Positions 26,498-35,235 of a DNA stretch of 64,000 nt are shown piece by piece. Made by a program: the position numbers and the translations under genes. Every line of letters begins with the position of its first letter. Positions within the stretch are counted from its first letter, which is position 1. The DNA lies in the NCBI GenBank assembly GCA_016787085.1, contig JAEUVJ010000050.1, forward strand, positions 1-64,000, read 5' to 3'. Under the pieces are notes generated by a model. That model was not told the origin of the DNA, searched no databases, and saw nothing but the letters and a program-made list of their open reading frames with translations. The DNA is from Chitinophagaceae bacterium (lineage in GTDB: Bacteria; Bacteroidota; Bacteroidia; Chitinophagales; Chitinophagaceae).

Positions 26498-28177
26498 ATG
26501 GCAGATAACATGTATGACGCAATTGTGATAGGCTCGGGCATCAGTGGTGGCTGGGCTGCCAAAGAACTTACCGAAAAAGGATTAAAGACCCTGATGCTGG
26601 AACGTGGCAGGGACCTTGAACACGTCAAGGATTATGTGAATGCCAGCAAAGACACCTGGGAGTTCCCGCATCGCGGCAAACGTACACAGCAGATGATCAA
26701 AGAACACCCTGTACTTAAAAGAGATTACCCGCTGGATGAGACAGTCTATGGCATGTGGGTAAATGATATGGAATCGCCTTACACGGAAGTGAAGCGGTTC
26801 GACTGGTACCGTGGTTATCATGTAGGCGGCCGTTCGCTGCTATGGGGGCGCCAGAGTTATCGGTTCAATAAGTGGGACTTTGAAGCCAATGCCAAAGACG
26901 GCATTGCCATTGACTGGCCGATCAGGTATGATGATATTGCGCCCTGGTATAGCTATGCAGAACAATTTGCCGGCATACAGGGAAGCAAGGAAGGGCTTGA
27001 CGTATTACCGGATGGCGAATTCATGCCGGCCATGGATATGAACATCGTGGAAAAGGATGTAGCGGCAAAGATCAAAGCTCATTATAATGGCAAACGGCAT
27101 ATGTTCATCGGCCGCAGTGCCAATATCACCCGCCCGCATAATAAGCGAACCAATTGCCAGTACCGTAACCGTTGCTGGAGAGGTTGTCCCTTTGGCGCCT
27201 ACTTTAGTACACAATCTGCTACGTTGCCTGCGGCAAGGGCAACGGGCAACCTGACACTTGAAGCGAATAAGATCGTGACAAAGCTCATTTACGATAAAGA
27301 TAAAAAGCGGGCAACCGGTGTGGAAGTGCTGGATGCTGTCACCAACAAGACCCACGAATACAAAGCAAAGATCATTTTTGTTTGTGCATCGGCGTTCAAT
27401 TCTACCTGGATACTGATGAACACGGCTACAGATATATGGCCGGATGGTCTTGGCAGCAGCAGCGGGGAACTCGGACATAATGTAATGGACCATCATTTCC
27501 GTTGTGGCGCCGGTGGTAAAGTGGAAGGCTTTGATGACAAATACTATTTTGGCAGAAGACCAACCGGTGTGTATATCCCCCGGTTCAGGAATATCTATGA
27601 TGACAAAAGAGACTATTTGCGCGGATTCGGCTACCAGGGTGGCGCCAGCCGGGAGAGCTGGGGAAGAGAGATCGCCGAATTGAATATCGGCAGCGCCTTT
27701 AAAGATGCCTTATGCGAGCCGGGTGAATGGCGGATGGGTATGACCGGCTTTGGTGAAATACTTCCTTACCACGACAACCGTATATCACTGGATAAAGAGA
27801 AAAAAGACAAATGGGGTCTTCCGGTGCTGAAGATGGATGTAGAGATAAAAGAGAATGAACTGAAGATGCGAAAGGACATGATGAATGACGCAGCGGAGAT
27901 GCTGGAAGCAGCAGGCGTAAAGAATGTAAAGACGCATGATAACGCTTATGCCCCGGGAATGGGCATTCATGAAATGGGAACAGCCCGCATGGGCCGTGAT
28001 CCTAAAACGTCTGTTCTTAATGGTAACAACCAGGTATGGGATGCACCCAATGTATTTATTACCGATGGCGCCTGCATGACATCAGCCTCCAGTGTGAACC
28101 CATCCCTTACCTATATGGCATTAACGGCAAGAGCAGCCGATTTTGCCGTAAAAGAATTAAAAAAAGGAAACCTGTAA
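26498..28177 (+). CDS. GMC-family FAD dehydrogenase with 3Fe-4S-type cysteine motif (first copy)
   Basis: A 559-residue flavoprotein. The FAD-binding motif AIVIGSGISGGWAAKEL is at residues 8-24. GGRSLLWGRQSYR follows. Cys220-x5-Cys226-x3-Cys230 has the spacing that binds a 3Fe-4S cluster in the catalytic subunit of bacterial FAD-glucose dehydrogenase complexes. The C terminus has GIHEMGTARMG and VNPSLTYMALTARAADF, carrying the expected catalytic His and Asn. It lacks its own signal peptide; related enzymes are exported with their Tat-signal small subunit, here probably the 30403 gene. It shares length and most motifs with the next gene. Confidence 0.93.
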   Translation: MADNMYDAIVIGSGISGGWAAKELTEKGLKTLMLERGRDLEHVKDYVNASKDTWEFPHRGKRTQQMIKEHPVLKRDYPLDETVYGMWVNDMESPYTEVKRFDWYRGYHVGGRSLLWGRQSYRFNKWDFEANAKDGIAIDWPIRYDDIAPWYSYAEQFAGIQGSKEGLDVLPDGEFMPAMDMNIVEKDVAAKIKAHYNGKRHMFIGRSANITRPHNKRTNCQYRNRCWRGCPFGAYFSTQSATLPAARATGNLTLEANKIVTKLIYDKDKKRATGVEVLDAVTNKTHEYKAKIIFVCASAFNSTWILMNTATDIWPDGLGSSSGELGHNVMDHHFRCGAGGKVEGFDDKYYFGRRPTGVYIPRFRNIYDDKRDYLRGFGYQGGASRESWGREIAELNIGSAFKDALCEPGEWRMGMTGFGEILPYHDNRISLDKEKKDKWGLPVLKMDVEIKENELKMRKDMMNDAAEMLEAAGVKNVKTHDNAYAPGMGIHEMGTARMGRDPKTSVLNGNNQVWDAPNVFITDGACMTSASSVNPSLTYMALTARAADFAVKELKKGNL

Positions 28178-28202
28178 GCAAGCAATAATTGATCATTTCA
28201 TC

Positions 28203-29882
28203 ATGGCAGATAATACTTATAATGCGATCGTGGTAGGCTCCGGCATCAGCGGCGGATGGGCCGCCAAAGAGCTTTGCGAAAAAGGATTGAAAGTGTTACT
28301 GCTGGAAAGAGGCGGACCACATGAGCATATCAAAGATTATAAGACTGCCACTAAAAACAGGTGGGAACTGGAACATCGCGGATACACTACAATCGAACAA
28401 AAGAAAAAATACCCTGTCATTCACCGCGGGTGGGCAGCCAGTGAAGAGGTAATGGATGCCTGGACCAACGAGGAAGATTGTCCCTACACAGAGATAAAAC
28501 CTTTCACCTGGTGGCGAAGCTATCGCTTTGGCGGTCGTTCTGTTTTGTGGGGCCGTCACAGTTACCGCTGGAGCCAGATGGATTTTGAGGCCAATGCCAA
28601 AGAAGGTATTGCTGTACCCTGGCCTGTCAGTTATAATGACATCGCTCCCTGGTATGATCATGTAGAAAAATTCGCCGGTATCAGCGGCTCTGCACATGGG
28701 TTGCCCCAGTTACCGGACGGCCAGTTCTTACCTCCATTTGAATTGAACATTGCGGAGAAAGATGTAGCCGATAGAATAAAGAAACAGTTCAAAGGCCAGC
28801 GACACCTGATCATCGGGCGGGTGGCCAATATCAGTGTGCCGCATAATGAAAGACCGGGATGCCAGTACCGGGGACGCTGCTGGGAAGGCTGTCCCTTTGG
28901 CGGATACTTCAGCACCCAGTCTTCTACATTTCCTGCAGCACAAAAAACAGGCAACCTCACTGTCAGACCCTGGTCTATCGTCACACAGGTATTGTTTGAT
29001 GCCGCTAAAAGGAAAGCGACCGGTGTGGAAATACTCGATGCTGAAACCAACCAGACCTATGAATTCAAATCGGACATCGTATTTCTCTGCGCTTCTTCAT
29101 TAAACTCGACATGGATAATGATGAACTCTGCCACGGATATATGGCCGGATGGCCTGGGCAGTAGCAGCGGGGAACTCGGGCATAATGTAATGGATCATCA
29201 TTACAACATGGGCGCCAGGGGAACCATCGAAGGATTTGAAGACAAATACTCTTTCGGAAAAAGGCCCACAGGATTCTATATCCCCCGTTTTGCCAATATT
29301 GGTAACGATAAAAGAGATTACCTGCGTGGCTTCGGTTACCAGGGGGCAGCCAGCCGTAGCGGATGGAGGCGTGAAGTGGCTGAGCTGAATATCGGTGCAG
29401 ATCTCAAAGATGCACTCAGTGAACCCGGCTCATGGGAAATTGGCGCTACCGGTTTTGGGGAAATACTCCCCTATCACGAGAATAAGATTTCATTAGACAA
29501 AAGCAGGAGCGACAAATGGGGATTACCGGTTTTAGCAATGGATGCAGAATTAAAGGAGAATGAGATGAAAATGAGAAAAGATATTGTAGAAGAAATGAAA
29601 GTAATGCTGGAAGCCGCTGGCGTAAAAGAGGTAAAGACCTGGGATAGCGGGCATGCGATGGGACATGGTATTCATGAAATGGGGACAGCAAGAATGGGAA
29701 GCGATCGCAAAACATCGGTACTCAACAAATGGAACCAGGTATGGGATGCACCCAATGTATTTGTAACAGATGGCGCATTCATGACCTCTTCCGCCTGCCA
29801 GAACCCTTCGCTGACGTATATGGCATTTACGGCAAGGGCGGTGGACCATGCAGTGAGTGAATTGAAAAAAGGAAACCTATAA
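28203..29882 (+). CDS. GMC-family FAD dehydrogenase with 3Fe-4S-type cysteine motif (second copy)
   Basis: A 559-residue tandem paralogue of the 26498 gene, beginning 25 bases after it. It has the same FAD motif, Cys220/226/230 cluster spacing, and HEMGTARMG and NPSLTYMAFTARAVDH endings. Differences cluster in the substrate half (for example WGRHSYRWSQMDFEANAKEG), so the two may act on different sugars or be alternative partners of one small subunit. The last bases of its TAA stop fall at the first bases of the inverted repeat bounding the DUF559 element. Without that element the small-subunit gene would follow closely. Confidence 0.93.
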   Translation: MADNTYNAIVVGSGISGGWAAKELCEKGLKVLLLERGGPHEHIKDYKTATKNRWELEHRGYTTIEQKKKYPVIHRGWAASEEVMDAWTNEEDCPYTEIKPFTWWRSYRFGGRSVLWGRHSYRWSQMDFEANAKEGIAVPWPVSYNDIAPWYDHVEKFAGISGSAHGLPQLPDGQFLPPFELNIAEKDVADRIKKQFKGQRHLIIGRVANISVPHNERPGCQYRGRCWEGCPFGGYFSTQSSTFPAAQKTGNLTVRPWSIVTQVLFDAAKRKATGVEILDAETNQTYEFKSDIVFLCASSLNSTWIMMNSATDIWPDGLGSSSGELGHNVMDHHYNMGARGTIEGFEDKYSFGKRPTGFYIPRFANIGNDKRDYLRGFGYQGAASRSGWRREVAELNIGADLKDALSEPGSWEIGATGFGEILPYHENKISLDKSRSDKWGLPVLAMDAELKENEMKMRKDIVEEMKVMLEAAGVKEVKTWDSGHAMGHGIHEMGTARMGSDRKTSVLNKWNQVWDAPNVFVTDGAFMTSSACQNPSLTYMAFTARAVDHAVSELKKGNL

Positions 29883-30397
29883 TACCCCTAAATCCCCTAA
29901 AGGGGACTTTGAAAAACTAAACTATCGGAGTTTTCTCATGACATCAAAAAGTCCATATAAAAAAGGCGGCATGTTTGAAGGAGCCACGCATTTAATTTTT
30001 GAAAAAGCGAAAGTACTTCGCAGAAACATGACTCCGTCAGAACAGACTTTATGGATGTACCTGAAAGAAGGAATAAATAAACTAAAATTCCGACGACAAC
30101 ATCCGATTGGTCTCTATATTGCAGATTTTTATTGTCACAAGGTAAAACTGATCATAGAGATTGACGGCTCGATACATGAGGAGCCTGAAGTAAAGCAGAA
30201 AGATGAATTACGTCAAAAAGAATTAAAAAGCTGGGGATATTATATCATGCGTTTCTCAAACCTGGAAGTGTTGCAGCATATAGAAAAAGTCATGATTTCT
30301 ATTCAAGAAAAAATTTCAGATTTAATTAAATTACAAACACAAAACGCTTCTTCAAAACAAGGAGTGTAAAGCTCCCTTTAGGGGGTTTGGGGGTATT
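29881..30397 (+). mobile_element. DUF559-gene element with 30-bp terminal inverted repeats
   Basis: Positions 29881-29910 and the reverse complement of 30368-30397 match at 26 of 30 bases; both begin AATACCCC, and each end contains its own short hairpin (CCCCTAAAGGGG-like). The unit is 517 bases and holds one gene. It sits between a GMC dehydrogenase and the gluconate-dehydrogenase subunit-3 gene, two genes expected to be adjacent. The left repeat overlaps the upstream stop codon and the right repeat overlaps the DUF559 stop codon. No transposase is present, so mobility would be self-encoded by the nuclease or supplied in trans (inference). Confidence 0.65.
29938..30369 (+). CDS. DUF559 / Vsr-like endonuclease-fold protein
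   Basis: A 143-residue protein of DUF559 (PF04480). LRRNMTPSEQTLWMYLKEG is followed by KFRRQHPIGLYIADFYCHKV, LIIEIDGSIHEE and ELKSWGYYIMRFSN. These form the restriction-endonuclease-like core with Asp in IADFYC and Glu-x-Asp in IEIDG, as in Vsr-type nucleases. The terminal region (about 110-143) is basic and helical. No biochemical role is established for the family. It interrupts an otherwise coherent sugar-dehydrogenase operon inside an inverted-repeat unit. Confidence 0.87.
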   Translation: MTSKSPYKKGGMFEGATHLIFEKAKVLRRNMTPSEQTLWMYLKEGINKLKFRRQHPIGLYIADFYCHKVKLIIEIDGSIHEEPEVKQKDELRQKELKSWGYYIMRFSNLEVLQHIEKVMISIQEKISDLIKLQTQNASSKQGV

Positions 30398-30402
30398 TAA
30401 AT

Positions 30403-31023
30403 ATGGACAGAAGAGAACTTTTAAAAATGATAGCCGTGGTTACAGGCGGTGCCGTCATCGGCAGTGAATTCTTTTTGACCGGTTGCACGGCAGGTGGTAA
30501 AGCAGATGTGGGTTTTACCCCGGGCAACATCGCCTTACTGGATGAAGTGGGCGAGACCATTCTTCCCGCTACTACTTCGCCCGGCGCCAAAGCAGCACAG
30601 GTTGGCGAGTTCATGAAAGTATTTGTTACTGATTGCTATCCGCAGGAAAGCCAGGATGCATTCGTTAAAGGGATCAATGAACTGGATGAGGCCTGCAAAA
30701 AAATGCATAGTAAATCATTTATGGATTGTACTCCTGAGCAGCGCCGTGATCTGTTGATCAGCCTGGAAAAAGAAGCCAAAGAATATAATAAAGCACAGGA
30801 AGAAAAAGATAAACCACGTTGGGAAGAATTAAAGAAACAAGATAAAGAATATGACTTTGTGGCCTCGCCAAAGCATTATTACACGATGATGAAGCAACTG
30901 ACCCTGCTTGGCTTTTTTACTTCCAAACCCGGCGCTACGCAAGCCTTACGCCATGAAGCTGTGCCGGGAAAATATGACGGTGCTTTACCTTACAAGAAAG
31001 GAGATAAAGCCTGGGCCGAATAA
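30403..31023 (+). CDS. gluconate 2-dehydrogenase subunit 3 family protein (Tat-exported small subunit)
   Basis: A 206-residue protein with a twin-arginine-like signal (MDRRELLKMIAVVTGGAVIG) and a possible lipobox LTGC (Cys28). The DUF5027/gluconate_2-dh3 domain follows: LDEVGETILPATTSPGAKAA, then TPEQRRDLLISLEKEAKEYN and LTLLGFFTSKPG. In known FAD-glucose dehydrogenases this gamma subunit escorts the GMC catalytic subunit through the Tat system. It is expected to partner one or both GMC proteins encoded upstream, although the DUF559 element now separates them. Confidence 0.9.
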   Translation: MDRRELLKMIAVVTGGAVIGSEFFLTGCTAGGKADVGFTPGNIALLDEVGETILPATTSPGAKAAQVGEFMKVFVTDCYPQESQDAFVKGINELDEACKKMHSKSFMDCTPEQRRDLLISLEKEAKEYNKAQEEKDKPRWEELKKQDKEYDFVASPKHYYTMMKQLTLLGFFTSKPGATQALRHEAVPGKYDGALPYKKGDKAWAE

Positions 31024-31040
31024 CCATTTAAAAAAATCAA

Positions 31041-31940
31041 ATGCAATACGATCGCAGAAAGTTCATTAAACTGACCGGAAGTATCACCACCGGCCTGGCA
31101 TTAGGCTCAGCAGGCAGTATGTCATTGTTCTCTTCCTGTGCTAACGGAGCAGGCAGCATAGATACATTTGGTTTACAGCTATACTCTTTACGGGATGATA
31201 TGCCCAAAGACCCCAAAGGAGTGCTGAAACAGGTTGCTTCTTTTGGCTATAAACAAATAGAAAGCTACCAGCATGATGAACTGGGTATTTTCTGGGGCAT
31301 GGGTCACAAAGAATTCAAAAAATATCTTGATGATTTAGGTCTCAGTATCCTCTCTACACATCATGGGGTCATAAACGGATTCCCGGACAATCGCAGCGAT
31401 TTTGAAAAAACGGCTGCGGAATGCGCCGAGACCGGCATGAAATATATTTTTTGCCCCTGGCTTGGTGCCCAGAAAACACTGGATGATTACAAGAGAAAAG
31501 CGGAATTATTCAATCAATGCGGCGAGATATGTAAAAAAGCGGGGCTTCGTTTTGGCTACCATAATCATGAATACACTTTTCAAATGCTGGAAGGCCAGAT
31601 GCCTCAGGACGTATTGATGCAAAACACCGATCCGGCCCTGGTAGATTTTGAAATGGATATTTACTGGGTAGTCACAGCGGGACAGGATCCCGAAGCCTTG
31701 TTTAAAAAATATCCCAATCGTTTTCGTCTTTGCCATGTCAAAGACAGAATGAAGAATACCGATGAAAGAGAAGCTACCTGTACACTGGGCGAGGGCATCA
31801 TCAACTTTCCTAAGATACTGAAGACTGCCCGTGACAATGGTATGCAGCATTTCATTGTCGAACATGAACGCTATGATGGCACTACCCCGCTGAAAGCAGT
31901 AGAAGCAGATGCCGCCTATATGAAAAAACTGAAACTATAA
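31041..31940 (+). CDS. exported sugar phosphate isomerase/epimerase-like TIM barrel
   Basis: A 299-residue protein with a Tat-like and lipoprotein-like signal (DRRKFIKLTGS, then SLFSSC with Cys33). A xylose-isomerase-like TIM barrel follows, with FGYHNHEYTF, VDFEMDIYWVVTAG, RLCHVKDRMK and FIVEHERYDG providing His/Asp/His/Glu metal ligands. It is the last gene of the plus-strand oxidation operon and probably acts in the periplasm on an oxidised sugar (inference). Its stop overlaps that of the convergent glycosyltransferase gene by a few bases. Confidence 0.87.
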   Translation: MQYDRRKFIKLTGSITTGLALGSAGSMSLFSSCANGAGSIDTFGLQLYSLRDDMPKDPKGVLKQVASFGYKQIESYQHDELGIFWGMGHKEFKKYLDDLGLSILSTHHGVINGFPDNRSDFEKTAAECAETGMKYIFCPWLGAQKTLDDYKRKAELFNQCGEICKKAGLRFGYHNHEYTFQMLEGQMPQDVLMQNTDPALVDFEMDIYWVVTAGQDPEALFKKYPNRFRLCHVKDRMKNTDEREATCTLGEGIINFPKILKTARDNGMQHFIVEHERYDGTTPLKAVEADAAYMKKLKL

Positions 31941-32978
31941 CAAGCCTCCAACCCGTTTCAGTATCTCATCAATGGCATGACCAAGACATTCTCCCTGGCT
32001 GATCTGATCAGCCAGTGGCTGCATGTTGTGTTGCATCTGCGTGTATTCGCCGGGCGAGATCGTTTTTATCTTTTCTTCGATCTCATAAAGGCTGTTAACC
32101 GTAAACCCGATCTGATATTTCTCAACAAGACCAGCGGTAGCCGCTGAAGCCGGAAGAATGACCGGCAACCCGCTTACTATATAAAGAGATAACTTATGAT
32201 GGCTGATGTATTGCATATAAGTTCCCAGGCTGCCGCCGGGTTTGTCAATACTATCACCATCCCATAAAAGCCCGAAAGAGCCTTTCAGTTTTCCAGGCAG
32301 GTCATACGGGCTTTCAATGCCATGATACGTTACATTTTCCTGGCTTGTTATGTTATCATTAACCCCGGGGCCGTACAAATGAAAATGCAATGAATTTTCT
32401 CCTTTCAACAAATGAAGGTTTGCGAGGAAGTTGCTTTTCTCCAGGTTACCTGCAAACACGATGTCCATTGATATCCCTTTTTGCCTGCCAACCGGTTTTG
32501 CTAAAAAATCAAAAAACTCAATGGCAGAAGCCTGCACCGCTGCAGATACATTTTTTTTCAGCCATTCCTTCATGGCTTCATTATGTACAATGAAATAATG
32601 GAATTGTCTGAAAAAGAAAATCTCTCTTTTCAGTAAACTCTCATGGCCATCTTTCAACCCGTTTATATCCGCAATAAAACATACTATGGTCACCCCTTTT
32701 TTATGCAGCCTGCCGATCAGCATTTTGCTCATAGCGGCATAGACCGGGGAGAGAAAGATGAATGTATCTCCTTTCTTTATCTTCCTGTACATCCTCAGCA
32801 GAAAAAAGAAACGGCTGACCTTGGCGGTGAAAGAAAAACCATACTGGTGAGGAAATAAGACCGGCTCAAATCCTTTTGCCAATAGTATCTTTTCCGCATC
32901 TGTCCCTCCTATCCCTCCATGTGTATATTCCACCTGGAGATATTGTTGTAAGAAATATTTCCTTTTTTCCCGGGTCAA
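31935..32978 (-). CDS. beta-1,6-galactofuranosyltransferase-like glycosyltransferase
   Basis: A 347-residue GT-B-fold protein. FLQQYLQVEYTHGGIGGTDAEKIL opens it, and IVFAGNLEKSNFL, HLYGPGV and GSFGLLWDGDSIDKPGGSLG resemble the WbbI/UDP-Galf transferase group. HKLSLYIVSGLPVILPASAA is the usual donor-site region. The start is a TTG at 32978: an in-frame stop lies just upstream and no ATG lies before the conserved N terminus. It is convergent with the sugar operon and divergent from the remaining glycan genes, so it probably helps build surface polysaccharide. Confidence 0.78.
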   Translation of the reverse strand: MTREKRKYFLQQYLQVEYTHGGIGGTDAEKILLAKGFEPVLFPHQYGFSFTAKVSRFFFLLRMYRKIKKGDTFIFLSPVYAAMSKMLIGRLHKKGVTIVCFIADINGLKDGHESLLKREIFFFRQFHYFIVHNEAMKEWLKKNVSAAVQASAIEFFDFLAKPVGRQKGISMDIVFAGNLEKSNFLANLHLLKGENSLHFHLYGPGVNDNITSQENVTYHGIESPYDLPGKLKGSFGLLWDGDSIDKPGGSLGTYMQYISHHKLSLYIVSGLPVILPASAATAGLVEKYQIGFTVNSLYEIEEKIKTISPGEYTQMQHNMQPLADQISQGECLGHAIDEILKRVGGLL

Positions 32979-33085
32979 TGATCCATGTGTTGATTACCCG
33001 ATAAAGATAAGGCGATACACCTTCGCACCTGTTACAAAATAGCGTTGCGTTTGACTATATTTACAGCGTAATATTTTCAAGCCTG

Positions 33086-33388
33086 ATGAAAGAAACCGAG
33101 ATCAGCATACATCCACTGGGGGCCTTCTCTTTTAACCTGGCAGAATTATGGGGAAACCGTGAACTCCTGTATTTCTTTGCCTGGCGGGATATTAAGGTAA
33201 AATACAAGCAAACCTATCCCGGTGTCCTGTGGGCTATTCTGCAGCCACTATTGCTGACTCCCCTGGCTTCGCTGGAAAGGGTCCTGACACTTGAATTAGA
33301 AAAAAAACATTCCCATGCTCACAAACTTTCAGATCATTGGTCGTCCTTATTTGCTATTAATACACAATGGAGCGTTGTATCTTCCTGA
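33086..33388 (+). pseudogene. truncated ABC-2 polysaccharide-export permease (Wzm-like) remnant
   Basis: The first ~57 residues (NLAELWGNRELLYFFAWRDI, then KVKYKQTYPGVLWAILQPLL) are the N terminus of ABC-2 permeases for O-antigen or capsule export. After LQPLLLTPLA the homology stops; the remaining ~40 residues are charged and unrelated, and a stop follows at 33388. The family is normally about 260-280 residues with six helices, so five helices and the adjacent ATPase gene are missing. This looks like a deletion or rearrangement remnant. The next glycosyltransferase starts 60 bases later. Confidence 0.8.
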
Positions 33389-33448
33389 TTAAGGTCAATT
33401 CGCAGATAAAAAGCCGATTAGCCTATTACCAATAAACTTCATATCCGA

Positions 33449-34405
33449 TTGCAAACATTCTGCACTATAATTACTGCCAACTATTACCCGAAAGCGCTTA
33501 CCTTATTCCGGTCACTCGAACAATTTGACCCGAACATCCGGTTGCAGGTGCTGATCGCAGATAATAAGGCGGTTCCTGATAATGTCACCATACCGGAAAA
33601 TGTCAGTATTATAAAGGCAAATGAACTCGCCGGATATTCCCTTGTAAACGATCTGCATACTAAATATGCCCATCATAATATGGACGCTTTCCGGTGGTCG
33701 CTGAAGCCCGTTCTCATGAGCTGGCTGCTGGAACAAGGATTTGAAAAAGTATTGTATATAGATTGTGACATGTTCATTGTAAATCCGTATGATTTTCTCT
33801 TTGACAAACTGGACCAATCAGCCATCCTGCTGACACCCAACTGGATCAACTCAGACCCGCTAAAAGATAAAGACAGTTTCTTTTCACTTTTCACCAGCGG
33901 GTTATTCTCTGCCGGCTTTATCGGCGCCAATAAAAAAGGATCAGCCGCTTTACAATGGTGGGCACATGCCTGTCATTTCATGATGGGCGAACATATTCAG
34001 CATGGCATACGTGATGACCAGAAATACTTAGACGTCTTTCCTGTGAAATTTGAGGACACCTATATCATCCGTCACCGGGGCTGCAATATTGGCGCCTGGA
34101 ACATTGACGAATCACGGCGCACACTTGTCAACGGTGAAGTGCTGATCAATGAGGAGTTCCCTGTTATTTTCATTCATTTTGATGACATGATGGTGAAAAG
34201 TATCCTGAAAGGACATGACAGGTTGCTGACTCCTTATTATGACCAGTATAAAAGGGTATTTGAAGAATCGGGGGCCCGGCTTGCTGATTATATCCGGTCT
34301 GCAGATACCCACGCCAACCCAGGTATGATACCCCGGCTGAAATGGAAACTGAATATACGAACCAGGCTGAAACAGTTTTTTTATAAGCTATCTAATAAAA
34401 TATAA
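33449..34405 (+). CDS. nucleotide-diphospho-sugar glycosyltransferase (GT-A type)
   Basis: A 318-residue cytosolic enzyme. TFCTIITANYYPKALTLFRS opens a GT-A fold, and VLYIDCDMFIVNP holds the DxD metal motif. SAGFIGANKKGSAALQWWA and DDQKYLDVFP follow, as in GT8-like sugar transferases. The start is a TTG at 33449; an in-frame stop lies at about 33419 and there is no upstream ATG. It comes just after the truncated permease, so its 5' region may have been reshaped by the same event. A role in surface glycan synthesis is inferred from its neighbours. Confidence 0.8.
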   Translation: MQTFCTIITANYYPKALTLFRSLEQFDPNIRLQVLIADNKAVPDNVTIPENVSIIKANELAGYSLVNDLHTKYAHHNMDAFRWSLKPVLMSWLLEQGFEKVLYIDCDMFIVNPYDFLFDKLDQSAILLTPNWINSDPLKDKDSFFSLFTSGLFSAGFIGANKKGSAALQWWAHACHFMMGEHIQHGIRDDQKYLDVFPVKFEDTYIIRHRGCNIGAWNIDESRRTLVNGEVLINEEFPVIFIHFDDMMVKSILKGHDRLLTPYYDQYKRVFEESGARLADYIRSADTHANPGMIPRLKWKLNIRTRLKQFFYKLSNKI

Positions 34406-34434
34406 AAGGGAATGAGAGGCGACCGGAGAACAGT

Positions 34435-35235
34435 ATGAGAACAGCGATCAAAAAATACCTGCGTCAAAAAGGATTATACTACCCGCTCCGGTATTCCCGT
34501 CTTTTTACTATTTACCAGTTGCTTTTTAAACCAGCGACCATAAAACAGCAGCAAAGAGAAGTGTCCTTTTACCGTTCATTCCTCCCGGCCTGCCAGTTAG
34601 TTTTCGACATTGGCGCCAATGATGGACATAAGACAGCAGCCTTTTTGCATTTTTCTGAAAAAGTGATAGCCTGCGAACCCGACGCTGAGAACTTTAAACA
34701 ATTACAGGCAAGGTTCAGGAACAGGAAAGAAAAAGTGGTCATAGAGCAGGTGGCACTGGCAGATACTCCCGGAAAAATGCCTATGAATATCCATCATCCC
34801 GGCTCAGCCTTTAATACCTTAAGCCATAAATGGAAGCAATTGCTTGAAGCTGACAATATAACCAGGTGGGACGAAAAGATACATTTCACCGGTACAACAG
34901 AAGTAACGACAACGACACTTGATACACTGATCAGCCGGTATGGCGTACCAGATTTTATTAAAATAGATACAGAAGGATTTGAGGAATATGTACTGAAAGG
35001 GCTTTCCCGCCGGGTACCCTGCATATCTTTTGAAACATTGCTTCCGGATTATGCTGCCGAACTTCAGCATTGTATCCTGCTCATTTGTACATTAGATCCG
35101 GGTGCGGTGTTTAATATTGCCCTGCATGAAAAAATGCTATGGCCAGTTTTCAGGCCAAGAAAAGAGCTGGAAGAGTGGATAGCCATCAACAGCGGCGGTC
35201 CCAGTTTTGAAGTGATCGTAAAAATGACGATATGA
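34435..35235 (+). CDS. FkbM family methyltransferase
   Basis: A 266-residue SAM-dependent methyltransferase. QLVFDIGANDGHKTAAFLHF is motif I with the typical GANxG pattern, and VIACEPDAENFKQL is motif II. VPDFIKIDTEGFEEYVLKGL is the characteristic FkbM signature. Members O-methylate sugars in surface glycans and antibiotics. Its stop codon overlaps the start of the next glycosyltransferase (ATGA), indicating translational coupling within the glycan cluster. Confidence 0.92.
   Translation: MRTAIKKYLRQKGLYYPLRYSRLFTIYQLLFKPATIKQQQREVSFYRSFLPACQLVFDIGANDGHKTAAFLHFSEKVIACEPDAENFKQLQARFRNRKEKVVIEQVALADTPGKMPMNIHHPGSAFNTLSHKWKQLLEADNITRWDEKIHFTGTTEVTTTTLDTLISRYGVPDFIKIDTEGFEEYVLKGLSRRVPCISFETLLPDYAAELQHCILLICTLDPGAVFNIALHEKMLWPVFRPRKELEEWIAINSGGPSFEVIVKMTI

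Noticed and set aside
29938..30369. A Vsr mismatch-repair endonuclease with a linked DNA methyltransferase
   Set aside because: The protein matches DUF559 better than true Vsr and no cytosine methyltransferase gene is adjacent.
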